A DNA stretch of 52,974 nucleotides from Magnetospirillum moscoviense (GTDB taxonomy: Bacteria > Pseudomonadota > Alphaproteobacteria > Rhodospirillales > Magnetospirillaceae), in contig NZ_LWQU01000124.1 in NCBI RefSeq assembly GCF_001650635.1, forward strand, positions 1-52,974. The letters run 5' to 3'. A program made the translations under genes and the position numbers. Below, in pieces: positions 14,593 through 22,179 of the stretch (within the stretch, counting starts at the first letter, position 1; every line of letters starts with the position of its first letter). The notes beneath the pieces are model-generated. The model searched no databases, was not told where the DNA came from, and saw nothing but the letters and a program-made list of their open reading frames with translations.

Positions 14593-15231
14593 TCACGAGT
14601 TGGTCGCATTACCCGAGTCTCCGTTGGGTTCAGCCACCAGCTTCGCCACCGCCGCTGCCTTGTGCTCGGGCGCCAGGTGGGCGTAGCGGAGCGTCATCTG
14701 GTAGTCCGAGTGCCCCAGCAGCTCGCGCACGGTGTTGAAGTCCGGAATGCGGCTCAAGATGGGGGTGATTGCGGTGATGCCGTCGTCGTTTCCGGACAGG
14801 TGGGCGTGGACGCTGGACCATGACCAATCCTGCGGTCGTTCGGCCAGGCCGGCGCGGACGGGATTGAGGGCGACGTAGCGCAGCGCCGCCTCCAGGTGGG
14901 ACTCGTCCATGACGACGTCGCCGAAGCGGCCCTGCCAGAAATGGCCGGTGCGTTTCAGGCGGGCATGGACGTGGCCGGCATAGCGGCGATGCACCGGGGC
15001 GAGCGAACTACGAAGACCGTCCCCGTCCGTCGGCACCAGGATCAGGTGGACGTGGTTGGGCATCAGCACCCAGGCTCACGCCTCGACTTCGGCGGCGCGG
15101 CAGGATTCCTCCAGCAGGGCGCGATAGAACGCGTAGTCGTCGTCGCCAAAGAATACCTGCGCGCGGCCATTGCCGCGCTGGGTGACGTGGTGCGGCAGCC
15201 CGGGAACGACGAGGCGGGCAAGACGGCTCAT
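14593..15231 (-). pseudogene. REP-associated tyrosine transposase with internal stop, fused to an integrase tail
   Basis: From the ATG at 15231 the frame reads MSRLARLVVPGLPHHVTQRG, then VFFGDDDYAFYRALLEES, the start of an IS200/REP-type (Y1, RAYT) transposase. A TGA at 15078-15076 interrupts it where WAWVLMPNHVHL is expected; one base change from TGG would explain it. The same frame continues with the HUH motif NHVHL, GHFWQGRF and RYVALNPVRAGL carrying the candidate nucleophile Tyr. After ITPILSRIPDF the transposase ends abruptly and the sequence turns into a tyrosine-recombinase C-terminus: TVRELLGHSDYQMTLRYAHL, with its LLGH and YAHL motifs. So this is a deletion chimera of two mobile-element genes and a nonsense pseudogene. 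Confidence 0.85.
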
Positions 15232-15259
15232 TCCCCAGTGTCGCGGAAAGGGGGAAGGG

Positions 15260-15288
15260 AGTCAATTAAGTGCGCTGTCACCGGAACT
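15260..15288. other. Possible end sequence of the RAYT element
   Basis: The stretch starting AGTCAATTAAG and ending CACCGGAACT, 30 bases outside the transposase start, resembles non-coding sequence I recall next to REP-associated transposases. It may mark the old left end of the element. This rests on memory of the family, not on a search. Confidence 0.3.
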
Positions 15289-15408
15289 GCAATCGTTTCA
15301 ATATGTTAGAGTGCAGTGTCGCTTGCGGCAGACAAGGCCGGAAGTGAGCTGTCAGTGCCGTGTGCCTGCGCGAACCCGTCCCGGCGCGAGGGCATGTCCA
15401 TCGCGCCC

Positions 15409-15438
15409 GATAACACAATCTGCGCATTATATGTTATC
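15409..15438. promoter_or_regulatory. Probable parDE operator (inverted repeat)
   Basis: GATAACA (15409-15415) and TGTTATC (15432-15438) form a perfect seven-base inverted repeat with centres 23 bases apart, about two helical turns. It lies in an AT-rich stretch (ATTATATGTTATCAT) 33 bases before the parD start. Ribbon-helix-helix antitoxins usually bind such paired sites over their own promoter, so this is a good candidate for autoregulation. Confidence 0.6.
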
Positions 15439-15470
15439 ATGGCTCCGTGCCATTCGAGGAGTGCGCTGGA

Positions 15471-15722
15471 ATGAACGTATCCATTGGAGACCGCTGGGAA
15501 CAGTTCGTGGAGCAAGCCGTCAAGGCCGGGCGCTACAGCTCGGCGAGCGAAGTTGTGCGCGAAGGGCTGCGGCTGGTGGAAGAGCGCGAAGCCAAGCTGA
15601 AGGCGCTGCGTGCCACCCTTGACGCTTCCATTGCCGCAGGTGGTGAGGTCACCGAGGACGAACTGGATCAGGCCATTGCGGTCCGCAGCGAGGAGCTGAA
15701 GGGCAAGGGTATTGGGGCGTGA
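15471..15722 (+). CDS. parD: ParD-family antitoxin (CopG/RHH type)
   Basis: The protein has 83 residues. The N-terminal half (MNVSIGDRWEQFVEQAVKAG, then YSSASEVVREGLRLVEERE) is the ParD ribbon-helix-helix dimerisation and DNA-binding domain. The C-terminal half (VTEDELDQAIAVRSEEL) is the flexible part that wraps the toxin. GAGGAG precedes the ATG at 15471. The stop overlaps the toxin start by four bases (GTGA), giving translational coupling. Confidence 0.9.
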   Translation: MNVSIGDRWEQFVEQAVKAGRYSSASEVVREGLRLVEEREAKLKALRATLDASIAAGGEVTEDELDQAIAVRSEELKGKGIGA

Positions 15723-16042
15723 GGCGGCTGGTCTATCTAGCCTCGGTTCGACAGGACCTGCTCGATATCCTGAATTATGTCGCCGCCGAGAGTGGCAGCG
15801 TGGCCGTCGCCCAGGGGGTCATCACCCAGCTTCGTGGTCGGTGCCACGCTATCGCCTCCAAGCCCGGCACCCTCGGTCGCGCCCGGCCCGAACTGCGAAC
15901 GGATATCCGCAGTATCGCCCACAAGGGCTACGTCATCTTCTTCCGGTACGTCGAGGACTGGTTGGAGGTGGTGAACATTCTGGAAGGCCACCGCGACATT
16001 GACGCCCATTTCTCGGAAACGAATGTTGTCGCGCCTGAATAG
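15719..16042 (+). CDS. parE: ParE-family toxin
   Basis: The protein has 107 residues, starting at a GTG that overlaps the parD stop. The features of the RelE/ParE fold are present: LVYLASVRQDLLDILNYVA at the N-terminus, then RPELRTDIRSIAHKGYVIFF and the C-terminal strand VVNILEGHRDID. ParE toxins generally inhibit DNA gyrase. The gene looks complete, and the pair is probably still active as an addiction module within the otherwise decayed region. Confidence 0.9.
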   Translation: MRRLVYLASVRQDLLDILNYVAAESGSVAVAQGVITQLRGRCHAIASKPGTLGRARPELRTDIRSIAHKGYVIFFRYVEDWLEVVNILEGHRDIDAHFSETNVVAPE

Positions 16043-16051
16043 GCCCGCTGC

Positions 16052-16134
16052 CATGGCCAAAACCAAGCCGACACTCCGCTGCGGTTCATCATGCCTATGG
16101 GTTCTACGACGCCCTGGTCCGATCGGACCGTACC
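16052..16134 (+). pseudogene. Remnant of a second pRiA4b ORF-3-like gene
   Basis: A short start-like piece (ATGGCCAAAACCAAGCCG, MAKTKPTLR) is joined out of frame to a piece reading HHAYGFYDALVRSDRTL. The latter shares 28 bases with 13689-13716. This fits a gene from which most of the coding sequence has been deleted. No complete product is possible. Confidence 0.5.
16090..16117 (+). repeat. Direct repeat, right copy (28 bp)
   Basis: This copy matches 13689-13716 at 26 of 28 bases, same orientation. The first 17 bases are identical; the two differences are silent codon changes (Tyr, Ala) in the shared frame. Confidence 0.75.
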
Positions 16135-17631
16135 CTAAACCAGATAGCGCGCCGCCAGATGCGCCTTGAACACGCTGGCATCCAGCGGCCGGCCGGTGGC
16201 TTGGGTCAACAGGCCCCGGGTCGATAGGCTGGAGCCCTTGCCGTGGACATGCTCGCGCAGCCACAGCAGCAGCGGCGCGAAGTCGCCCCGCTGGATGGCG
16301 GCGGGAATGCCCGGTACCGCCTTCTTGGCGGCGTCGAACAATTGGGCGGCGGTCATCGCGCCCAGGGTGTAGGTGGGGAAGTAACCCCAGGCGCCGCCGA
16401 ACCAGTGGATATCCTGCAGACAACCCAGCCGGTCGTCGGGCGGCGTGATGCCCAGCAGGCGCCGGTAGCCCGCGTCCCAGGCCTCGGGCAGGTCGTCCAG
16501 TTCCATCCGCCCCTCGATCAGGGCCTTTTCCAGGCCATAGCGGATGATGACGTGGGCGGGATAGGTCGCTTCGTCGGCATCGACGCGGATGAAGCCGCGC
16601 TCGACCCGGGTGAAGTGGCGGGCCAAATTGTCGGGCTCCCAGGCCGGGCCTTCAGTCTGGAAGGCCTCGCGCAGCAAGGGGGCGGCGAAGGTCAGGAATT
16701 CGCGGCTGCGGCAGGCCTGCATCTCCATCAGCAGGCTTTGGCTTTCGTGCATCTGCATGCCGCGCGCCCGCCCGATCGGCTGGCGCCGCCAGGGTGCTGC
16801 CGGCAGGCCCATCTCGTACAGGGCGTGGCCGGTCTCGTGGATCACCCCCATCAGCGATTTGGTGAACTGGGCCTCGTCATAGCGGGTGGTCAGGCGGACG
16901 TCGGCGGGGATGCCGCCGCAGAAGGGATGCAGGCTTTCATCCAGCCGGCCATGGCCGAAATCGAAGCCCAGCACCTCCATGATCGTCTTGCCCAGCGCCT
17001 TCTGGGCGGCGGTGGGGAAGGGGCCGGGCAGGGCCAGGGCGGCCGGGCGGGCGGCCTGGACCGACAAGGCCCGCTCGATGAAGTCGGGCAGGAAGGTCTC
17101 CAGGTCGGCGAACACAAGGTCGATGTCGGCCGAGCGGCCATCGGGCTCGTACTGGTCCAGCAGGGCGTCGTAGATGCCGACCCCCAGGGCCTCGGACTTG
17201 GCCTGGCCGGCCTCGCGGACCAGGGCCAGCAGCGGCTTCAGGGTCGGCAGCACGCGCTGGAAATCGGCGGCCGGGCGGGCGTCGCGCCATACCATCTCGC
17301 AGGTGGATTCCGCCTTGGACAAGGCCTCGACCAACTCGGCCGGCACCGCCGCCGCATGGACCCAGTCGCGGTGCATCTCGTGCAGGTTGGCGGCCCGCCA
17401 CGGGTCCAGCGCCTCGGATCCGGCCGCGCCCAGCAGGTCTTGCACCTCGGGCGCGGTGACGGTCTGGTGGATGATGGTCTTGATCAGGGCCATCTGCTCG
17501 GCCCGGGCCTGGGCGCCGCCTTCCGGCATCATCGCCGACATGTCCCACGACAGCACGGCCAACGCCTCGCCCAGGGTGGCGGCCTTGTCGAAAATCGCTT
17601 CCAGACGGCCAGTGGCGGGGGTGGCGGACAT
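16135..17631 (-). CDS. M32-family metallocarboxypeptidase
   Basis: The protein has 498 residues, the usual size of Taq-type thermostable carboxypeptidases. The zinc site HETGH is near residue 263, in GVIHETGHALYEMGLP, with the third ligand in the downstream QMHESQSLLME segment, and RYGLEKALIEG follows. It removes C-terminal residues from peptides in the cytoplasm. The start at 17631 has AAGGAGCC just upstream; the frame extends to 17694 but without a better site. It is divergent from elbB. The stop lies at the edge of the accessory island, so core chromosome resumes here. Confidence 0.95.
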   Translation of the reverse strand: MSATPATGRLEAIFDKAATLGEALAVLSWDMSAMMPEGGAQARAEQMALIKTIIHQTVTAPEVQDLLGAAGSEALDPWRAANLHEMHRDWVHAAAVPAELVEALSKAESTCEMVWRDARPAADFQRVLPTLKPLLALVREAGQAKSEALGVGIYDALLDQYEPDGRSADIDLVFADLETFLPDFIERALSVQAARPAALALPGPFPTAAQKALGKTIMEVLGFDFGHGRLDESLHPFCGGIPADVRLTTRYDEAQFTKSLMGVIHETGHALYEMGLPAAPWRRQPIGRARGMQMHESQSLLMEMQACRSREFLTFAAPLLREAFQTEGPAWEPDNLARHFTRVERGFIRVDADEATYPAHVIIRYGLEKALIEGRMELDDLPEAWDAGYRRLLGITPPDDRLGCLQDIHWFGGAWGYFPTYTLGAMTAAQLFDAAKKAVPGIPAAIQRGDFAPLLLWLREHVHGKGSSLSTRGLLTQATGRPLDASVFKAHLAARYLV

Positions 17632-17686
17632 GGGGGCTCCTTGGCTACACTGCCTTCCTTCGTACAGATGGCAACGGGGCAAGTCC

Positions 17687-18349
17687 ATGACCAAACCAAA
17701 TTTCGCCGTGGTTCTGTCGGGTTGCGGCGTCTATGACGGCGCCGAGATCCACGAGGCGGTCCTGACCTTGCTGGCCATCGACCGGGCCGGCGGCGCGTAT
17801 GCCTGCTTCGCCCCCGACCGCGCCCAGATGCATGTGGTCAACCACCTGACCGGCGAGGCCACCGCCGAAAGCCGCAACGTGCTGGTGGAATCGGCCCGCA
17901 TCGCGCGCGGCAAGATTTCGCCGCTGTCGGCCTTCAAGGCCGCCGATTTCGACGGCCTGATCTTTCCCGGCGGCTTCGGCGCTGCCAAGAACCTGTCAAG
18001 CTTCGCCGTCGATGGGCCTGGCTGTTCGGTCGATGCCGATGTCGCGGCGGCCATCAATGCCATGCATCAGGCCGGCAAGCCGATCGGCGCTTTGTGCATC
18101 GCGCCCGCCGTGCTGGCCAAGGTGTTGGGCGGCAAGGTGTCGCTGACCATCGGGTCCGACCAGGGTACCGCCGCCGCCATCGAGGCCATGGGCGCCACCC
18201 ATTGCCCGACCACCCATGCCGAGGTGGTGGTCGATCAGACCCACAAGGTGGTGACCTCGCCCTGCTACATGCTGGATGCCAGCATCGGCCAGATCGCCGA
18301 CGGCGCCGCCGCCACGGTGGCGGCGATCTTGAAGCTTCTGGGCCGTTGA
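17687..18349 (+). CDS. elbB: ElbB, DJ-1/PfpI-like glyoxalase
   Basis: The protein has 220 residues. SGCGVYDGAEIHEA at the start and GLIFPGGFGAAKNLS in the middle are typical of ElbB (isoprenoid biosynthesis protein with amidotransferase-like fold). The class I amidotransferase-like elbow GALCIAPA carries the cysteine. E. coli ElbB has weak glyoxalase III activity; its physiological role is unclear. The stop overlaps the TTG start of the next gene (TTGA). Confidence 0.93.
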   Translation: MTKPNFAVVLSGCGVYDGAEIHEAVLTLLAIDRAGGAYACFAPDRAQMHVVNHLTGEATAESRNVLVESARIARGKISPLSAFKAADFDGLIFPGGFGAAKNLSSFAVDGPGCSVDADVAAAINAMHQAGKPIGALCIAPAVLAKVLGGKVSLTIGSDQGTAAAIEAMGATHCPTTHAEVVVDQTHKVVTSPCYMLDASIGQIADGAAATVAAILKLLGR

Positions 18350-19227
18350 ACCCCACCCTGGTCGGCGCGGCGGCGCTGGCGCTGTGGTCCAGCCTGGCGC
18401 TGCTGACCGCCGCCAGCGGCGCCTTGCCCCCTTTTCAGATGGTGGCGGTGACCTTCGGACTGGCGGCCCTGATCGGCATCACCGTGCAGCTGGCGCGCGG
18501 CCTTGACCCGCTGGCCCGGCTGCGTCAGCCGGCCGGCGCCTGGCTGTTGTCGGTGGGCGGGCTGTTCGGCTATCACGCCCTTTACTTCCTGGCCCTGAAG
18601 ACGGCGCCGTCGATCGAGGCCAATCTGATCAATTATCTGTGGCCGCTGTTGATCGTGCTGGGTTCGGCCCTGCTGCCGGGCGAGCGCCTGTCGGGCCGCC
18701 ATCTGGCCGGCGCGCTGGCCGGTTTTGCCGGAATCGGCCTGCTGACGACCGGTGCCTCGTTCGATCCGGCCCATTGGCCGGGCTATCTGGCCGCCCTGGC
18801 CTGCGCCGTGGTGTGGGCCGGCTATTCGGTGGCCAACCGGCGCTATGCTGCCGTGCCGTCCGACGCCGTCACCGGCTTTTGCGCCGCCACCGCCCTGCTG
18901 GCCGCCATCGCCCACCTGGCCTTCGAAAGCTGGGTGGCGCCTTCCGGCACGGAATGGCTGGTGCTGGTGCTGATGGGGGCCGGCCCGGTGGGGGCGGCCT
19001 TCTTCGTGTGGGATTACGGCGTCAAGCATGGCGACGTCCGCACCCTGGGGACGCTCGCCTATGGCACGCCCTTGGCCTCGACGCTGCTGCTGGCCCTGTT
19101 CGGCCAGGGGGAGCTGGACGCCCGGGTGATGACGGCCGCCGCCCTGATCGTCGGCGGCGCCGCCCTGGGATCAGGCGCCCGGATCAGGACGAAAGGGCCG
19201 CCCGCTTCTGCGCCAGACGGCCGTTGA
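18346..19227 (+). CDS. EamA-family transporter (YddG-like)
   Basis: The protein has 293 residues, starting at a TTG that overlaps the elbB stop by four bases; no ATG nearby gives a full protein. About ten hydrophobic segments are visible in two EamA halves (about 1-135 and 140-285). The sequence resembles aromatic amino acid exporters of the YddG type (ALYFLALKTAPSIEANLINY, WPLLIVLGSALLPGE). It is probably an inner-membrane exporter of amino acids or metabolites. The end overlaps the convergent thioesterase gene by 44 bases. Confidence 0.9.
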   Translation: MNPTLVGAAALALWSSLALLTAASGALPPFQMVAVTFGLAALIGITVQLARGLDPLARLRQPAGAWLLSVGGLFGYHALYFLALKTAPSIEANLINYLWPLLIVLGSALLPGERLSGRHLAGALAGFAGIGLLTTGASFDPAHWPGYLAALACAVVWAGYSVANRRYAAVPSDAVTGFCAATALLAAIAHLAFESWVAPSGTEWLVLVLMGAGPVGAAFFVWDYGVKHGDVRTLGTLAYGTPLASTLLLALFGQGELDARVMTAAALIVGGAALGSGARIRTKGPPASAPDGR

Positions 19228-19609
19228 AGCGGTCCCACGCCACCACCGCACGGTCGTGACGGCCGGCGCCGATCTGGTCGATTTCGTCACGGGCCACCAC
19301 GCTCCAGCCCAGCCGGGGGCCATCGACCCTGTCGCAGGTGACGGTTACCGTCACCGTCTGGCCGGGCAGGGTGGGGGCGGTGTGGTCGACGGCGATGGCG
19401 ATACCCAACGAGCCCTCGCCTTCGTCCAGATGGGGGGCCAAGGCCTCGATGCAGGCCCATTCCATCAATCCCACCATGTAGCCGGTGGCGAACACCCCGG
19501 GCATGGCGGTGAACGAACGCGATTCCGGGTAAAGGGCCGGCACCGTCTTGGCATCGGTGACGGTGAAGGCGAAGGTGAAGAGGTCACCGACCTGGGGCGA
19601 GGATTTCAT
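19184..19609 (-). CDS. Thioesterase-family protein (hot-dog fold, FlK-like)
   Basis: The protein has 141 residues. The sequence runs FTVTDAKTVPALYPESRSF, PGVFATGYMVGLMEWACIE, GIAIAVDHTAPTLPGQTVTV, the pattern of the fluoroacetyl-CoA-thioesterase-like hot-dog family (Thr, His and Glu positions around the active site). It probably hydrolyses an acyl-CoA; the substrate cannot be told. AAAGGAGG lies six bases before the ATG at 19609. It is convergent with the EamA gene and divergent from the PAS-LuxR gene. Confidence 0.85.
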   Translation of the reverse strand: MKSSPQVGDLFTFAFTVTDAKTVPALYPESRSFTAMPGVFATGYMVGLMEWACIEALAPHLDEGEGSLGIAIAVDHTAPTLPGQTVTVTVTCDRVDGPRLGWSVVARDEIDQIGAGRHDRAVVAWDRFNGRLAQKRAALSS

Positions 19610-19690
19610 CGCGGGCCTCCTTTGCAACGCGGACAAGTTTGCGCCACCATGGGGGCCGAGCCCACCCGGGGGATTCCGAGGCAGATGGTG

Positions 19691-20248
19691 ATGGATATCC
19701 TGCAAGACACCTTGGACCAGTTGGAGGTCGGCATCATCCGCTTCGATGCCGAGCTGAGGCTGGTGGCGTGGAACCGCGCCCTGATCGAGATGATGGGCTT
19801 TCCGACCGAGATGATGGTTCCCGGCACGCCGTTCCTGGCCTTCGTCGAGTTCAATATCGCGCGCGGCGAGCATGGCAGCGGCGAGAGCCGGCTGATCGTG
19901 CGCCAACGTCTGGCCAGCCTGACCGATAGCTATGCCCGGCGTCGGCCCGACGGCACCCTGATCCGGGTCCAGGGCCGGGCCATGGCCGATGGCGGCATCA
20001 TGAAGGTGTTCACCACCCGCGAGGCGGATACGGGCGGCGCCCAGGCCGCGCCCGAACTGTCGGGCCGCGAGCGCGAGGTGCTGCTGTGGGCGGCCCAGGG
20101 CAAGACTGCGTGGGAAACCGCCTCGATCCTGGGGATCTCGCCCAAGACGGTGGAATTCCACCTAGCCAATTGCGGCAAAAAACTGGGCACCACCGCCAAG
20201 GCCCAGACCATCCTGGCAGCGGCGCGGCGCGGGCTTTTGCCGCTTTAG
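19691..20248 (+). CDS. PAS-LuxR type transcriptional regulator
   Basis: The protein has 185 residues. The N-terminal PAS fold (about 5-110) includes GIIRFDAELRLVAWNRALIE and a variable loop. The C-terminal LuxR helix-turn-helix has LSGREREVLLWAAQGKTAWE, then ILGISPKTVEFHLANCGKKL. No receiver domain is present, so it is a stand-alone sensor-regulator; the ligand is unknown. Three in-frame ATGs compete (19649, 19685, 19691); 19691 is preferred because GAGG lies nine bases before it. Confidence 0.88.
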   Translation: MDILQDTLDQLEVGIIRFDAELRLVAWNRALIEMMGFPTEMMVPGTPFLAFVEFNIARGEHGSGESRLIVRQRLASLTDSYARRRPDGTLIRVQGRAMADGGIMKVFTTREADTGGAQAAPELSGREREVLLWAAQGKTAWETASILGISPKTVEFHLANCGKKLGTTAKAQTILAAARRGLLPL

Positions 20249-20342
20249 GGGCTGTTTGGTCTAGGCTGGGGCACAATTCCTCCACCCGTCAAGCCCGAGG
20301 GTGACGAGAGGAAAGTCGGATTCTGCCAAACTCAGACAGGCG

Positions 20343-20750
20343 CTAAGGCTCCCACCCCGGCGGCGCCATCTCGAACCCGTCGAAGGAAAAGGCCGGCGCC
20401 ACCACGCACGACACCTGCGCCCATTCGCCCAGCGGCTCGGCCGCCTGCCAGGAATGGGCCGGCACCACCGCATGGGGCACCTGGCCGGCCAGCACGTCGC
20501 CGCCCAGGATCAGCTCGGTGCCGTCGATCCTTAGCTTCAACGGCCCGCCGGCGTGCCAGGCCCAGATCTCGGCGGCATCGACGCGGTGCCAGTGTGATCG
20601 TTCGCCCGCCTTCAGCAGGAAGTGGATCACCGTGCAGGCGCCGCGCCCGCTGTTCGTGCCGACATCGCGGAAGGTCTCGGCGTAATGACCGCCCTCGGGG
20701 TGGGGCCGAAGCCCCAGCCGGGCGATGATGGCATCGGCCTGGTCGCTCAT
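20343..20750 (-). CDS. Cupin_5 (DUF985) family protein
   Basis: The protein has 135 residues. RPHPEGGHYAETFRD, HFLLKAGERSHWHRVDAAE and WAWHAGGPL are the conserved blocks of the DUF985 cupins, whose histidines line the barrel. No reaction is known with confidence. The ATG overlaps the GST stop by four bases (ATGA), making it the probable last gene of the set running from 25529. Confidence 0.88.
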   Translation of the reverse strand: MSDQADAIIARLGLRPHPEGGHYAETFRDVGTNSGRGACTVIHFLLKAGERSHWHRVDAAEIWAWHAGGPLKLRIDGTELILGGDVLAGQVPHAVVPAHSWQAAEPLGEWAQVSCVVAPAFSFDGFEMAPPGWEP

Positions 20751-21355
20751 TCCTTCGGCTCGGTTTCCTGGACCGAACGGCGGTTATGGGTGGTGGCGTA
20801 CCAATGGGCCAGGTGCGGACGGCCGGCGCGCCAATCGCCGACGGCGCCGCGGAAGTCCAGATAGCCCAGCGTCGCCACCACGGTCAGCGGCCCGATCAGG
20901 AAGACGCTGCTCCAGTGGCCGATATCCTTTTCCAGATGATCGAGCGAGCGGGTGATGGCCGCCTTCTGGCGATCGATCCAGCCGCTCCAGCGCTTATCCT
21001 CGGGGCGCAGCGTCTCTTCGACGCGAATGGCCACGGCGGCGTCCAGGATGCCGTCGGCCAGGGCCTGGATCTTCAATTGGCGCCAGCGTTCCTGGCCGTC
21101 GGCCGGGAACAGCTTGTGGCCGGTATGCAAGGAATCCAGGTACTCGCAGATCACCGGCGAATCGTAAAGGGCCTGGCCGTCCTCCAGGATCAGCGCCGGC
21201 ACCTTCGACAGCGGATTGTCGGCGGTCAGATCGGCTTCCGAGGCCCAGGCGTTGGTCGGGACCATCTCGACCCGGTGGTCCAGCCCGCACTCGATCAGCG
21301 TCATCCACACCTTGCGGGCGTAGGGAGAGGTGTGGGAATAGCGTAGCTTCATCAT
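20747..21355 (-). CDS. Glutathione S-transferase family protein
   Basis: The protein has 202 residues. The N-terminal thioredoxin-like domain begins KLRYSHTSPYARKV, with the Ser-Pro-Tyr typical of bacterial GSTs, and NPLSKVPALILEDG holds the cis-proline and YDSPVICEYL the glutathione contact. The C-terminal helical domain follows. Expected to conjugate or reduce electrophiles with glutathione; substrate unknown. GGAG lies before the ATG at 21355; a second ATG follows directly. It sits between gloB and the cupin gene, which suits a glutathione-linked detoxification role. Confidence 0.92.
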   Translation of the reverse strand: MMKLRYSHTSPYARKVWMTLIECGLDHRVEMVPTNAWASEADLTADNPLSKVPALILEDGQALYDSPVICEYLDSLHTGHKLFPADGQERWRQLKIQALADGILDAAVAIRVEETLRPEDKRWSGWIDRQKAAITRSLDHLEKDIGHWSSVFLIGPLTVVATLGYLDFRGAVGDWRAGRPHLAHWYATTHNRRSVQETEPKE

Positions 21356-21375
21356 CGGTTCTCCGAGAGGTCAGA

Positions 21376-22149
21376 TCAAAACACGTCCTTGCGGCGGCGC
21401 AACTCAGCGAATACCTGGGCTGGCGGGGTCCCGGGGGGCAGGCCGACCGCCTGGGCGATGTCGGCGCGGTCGGCGCGCAGGAACGGATTGGTGGCGCGCT
21501 CGTCTTCCATGGTGGTCGGGATGCTGGACCGGCCCTGGGCGTTCAGCCGCGCCACCTGCTCGATACGGGCCTTCAAGGCCGGGTTGTCGCGATCCAGCAC
21601 CTTGGCGAAACGGCCATTGGCGGCAGTGTATTCGTGGGCGCAATAGATATTGGTGTGATCGGGCAGGTCGCGCAGCTTGGCCAGGCTTGCCCACATCTGG
21701 TCGGCGGTGCCCTCGAACAGGCGGCCGCACCCCAGCGAGAACAAGGTGTCGCCGCAAAACAGTGCCGCCGAATCCGGGAACCAGAAGGCGATGTGGCCGC
21801 TGGTGTGGCCCGGTGTCTCGAACACCATCGCCGCCGCGTGGCCCAGCAGGAAGGTGTCGCCTTCCCCCACTTCCAGATCGATGCCGGGGATGCGTTCGGC
21901 ATCCTTGCGCGCGCCCACAACCTGGGCGCCGGTCGCCTTCTTCAGGTCCAGATTGCCGCCGGTATGGTCGCCGTGATGGTGGGTGCAAAGGATGTGGGTC
22001 AGGCCCCAGCCCTTGGCCGCCAGCAATTCGAGGACCGGGGGCGCGACCGCCGGATCGACCACCGCCGTAGCACCGCTTTCCGGCTCGTGCAGCAGGTGGA
22101 TGTAATTGTCCGACAGGACGGCGATCTGCTCGATGGTCAGATGGGACAT
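21376..22149 (-). CDS. gloB: Hydroxyacylglutathione hydrolase (glyoxalase II)
   Basis: The protein has 257 residues, the family length. The metallo-beta-lactamase motif THHHGDHTGG binds the binuclear metal centre, with further ligands in TPGHTSGH and FCGDTLFSLGCGR, and the family-specific CAHEYT and the C-terminal NPFLRAD. It converts S-lactoylglutathione to lactate and glutathione. GAGG precedes the ATG. The next gene downstream is a GST. Confidence 0.96.
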   Translation of the reverse strand: MSHLTIEQIAVLSDNYIHLLHEPESGATAVVDPAVAPPVLELLAAKGWGLTHILCTHHHGDHTGGNLDLKKATGAQVVGARKDAERIPGIDLEVGEGDTFLLGHAAAMVFETPGHTSGHIAFWFPDSAALFCGDTLFSLGCGRLFEGTADQMWASLAKLRDLPDHTNIYCAHEYTAANGRFAKVLDRDNPALKARIEQVARLNAQGRSSIPTTMEDERATNPFLRADRADIAQAVGLPPGTPPAQVFAELRRRKDVF

Positions 22150-22179
22150 GGGCGGCCTCGCGCGGAGCTTGGCGCCATC

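Noticed and set aside
13023-16134. Attachment-site duplication of the tRNA 3' end at the far side of the island
   Set aside because: I looked for the GGTTCGAGTCC region again up to 16134 and found no copy, so att sites cannot be claimed.
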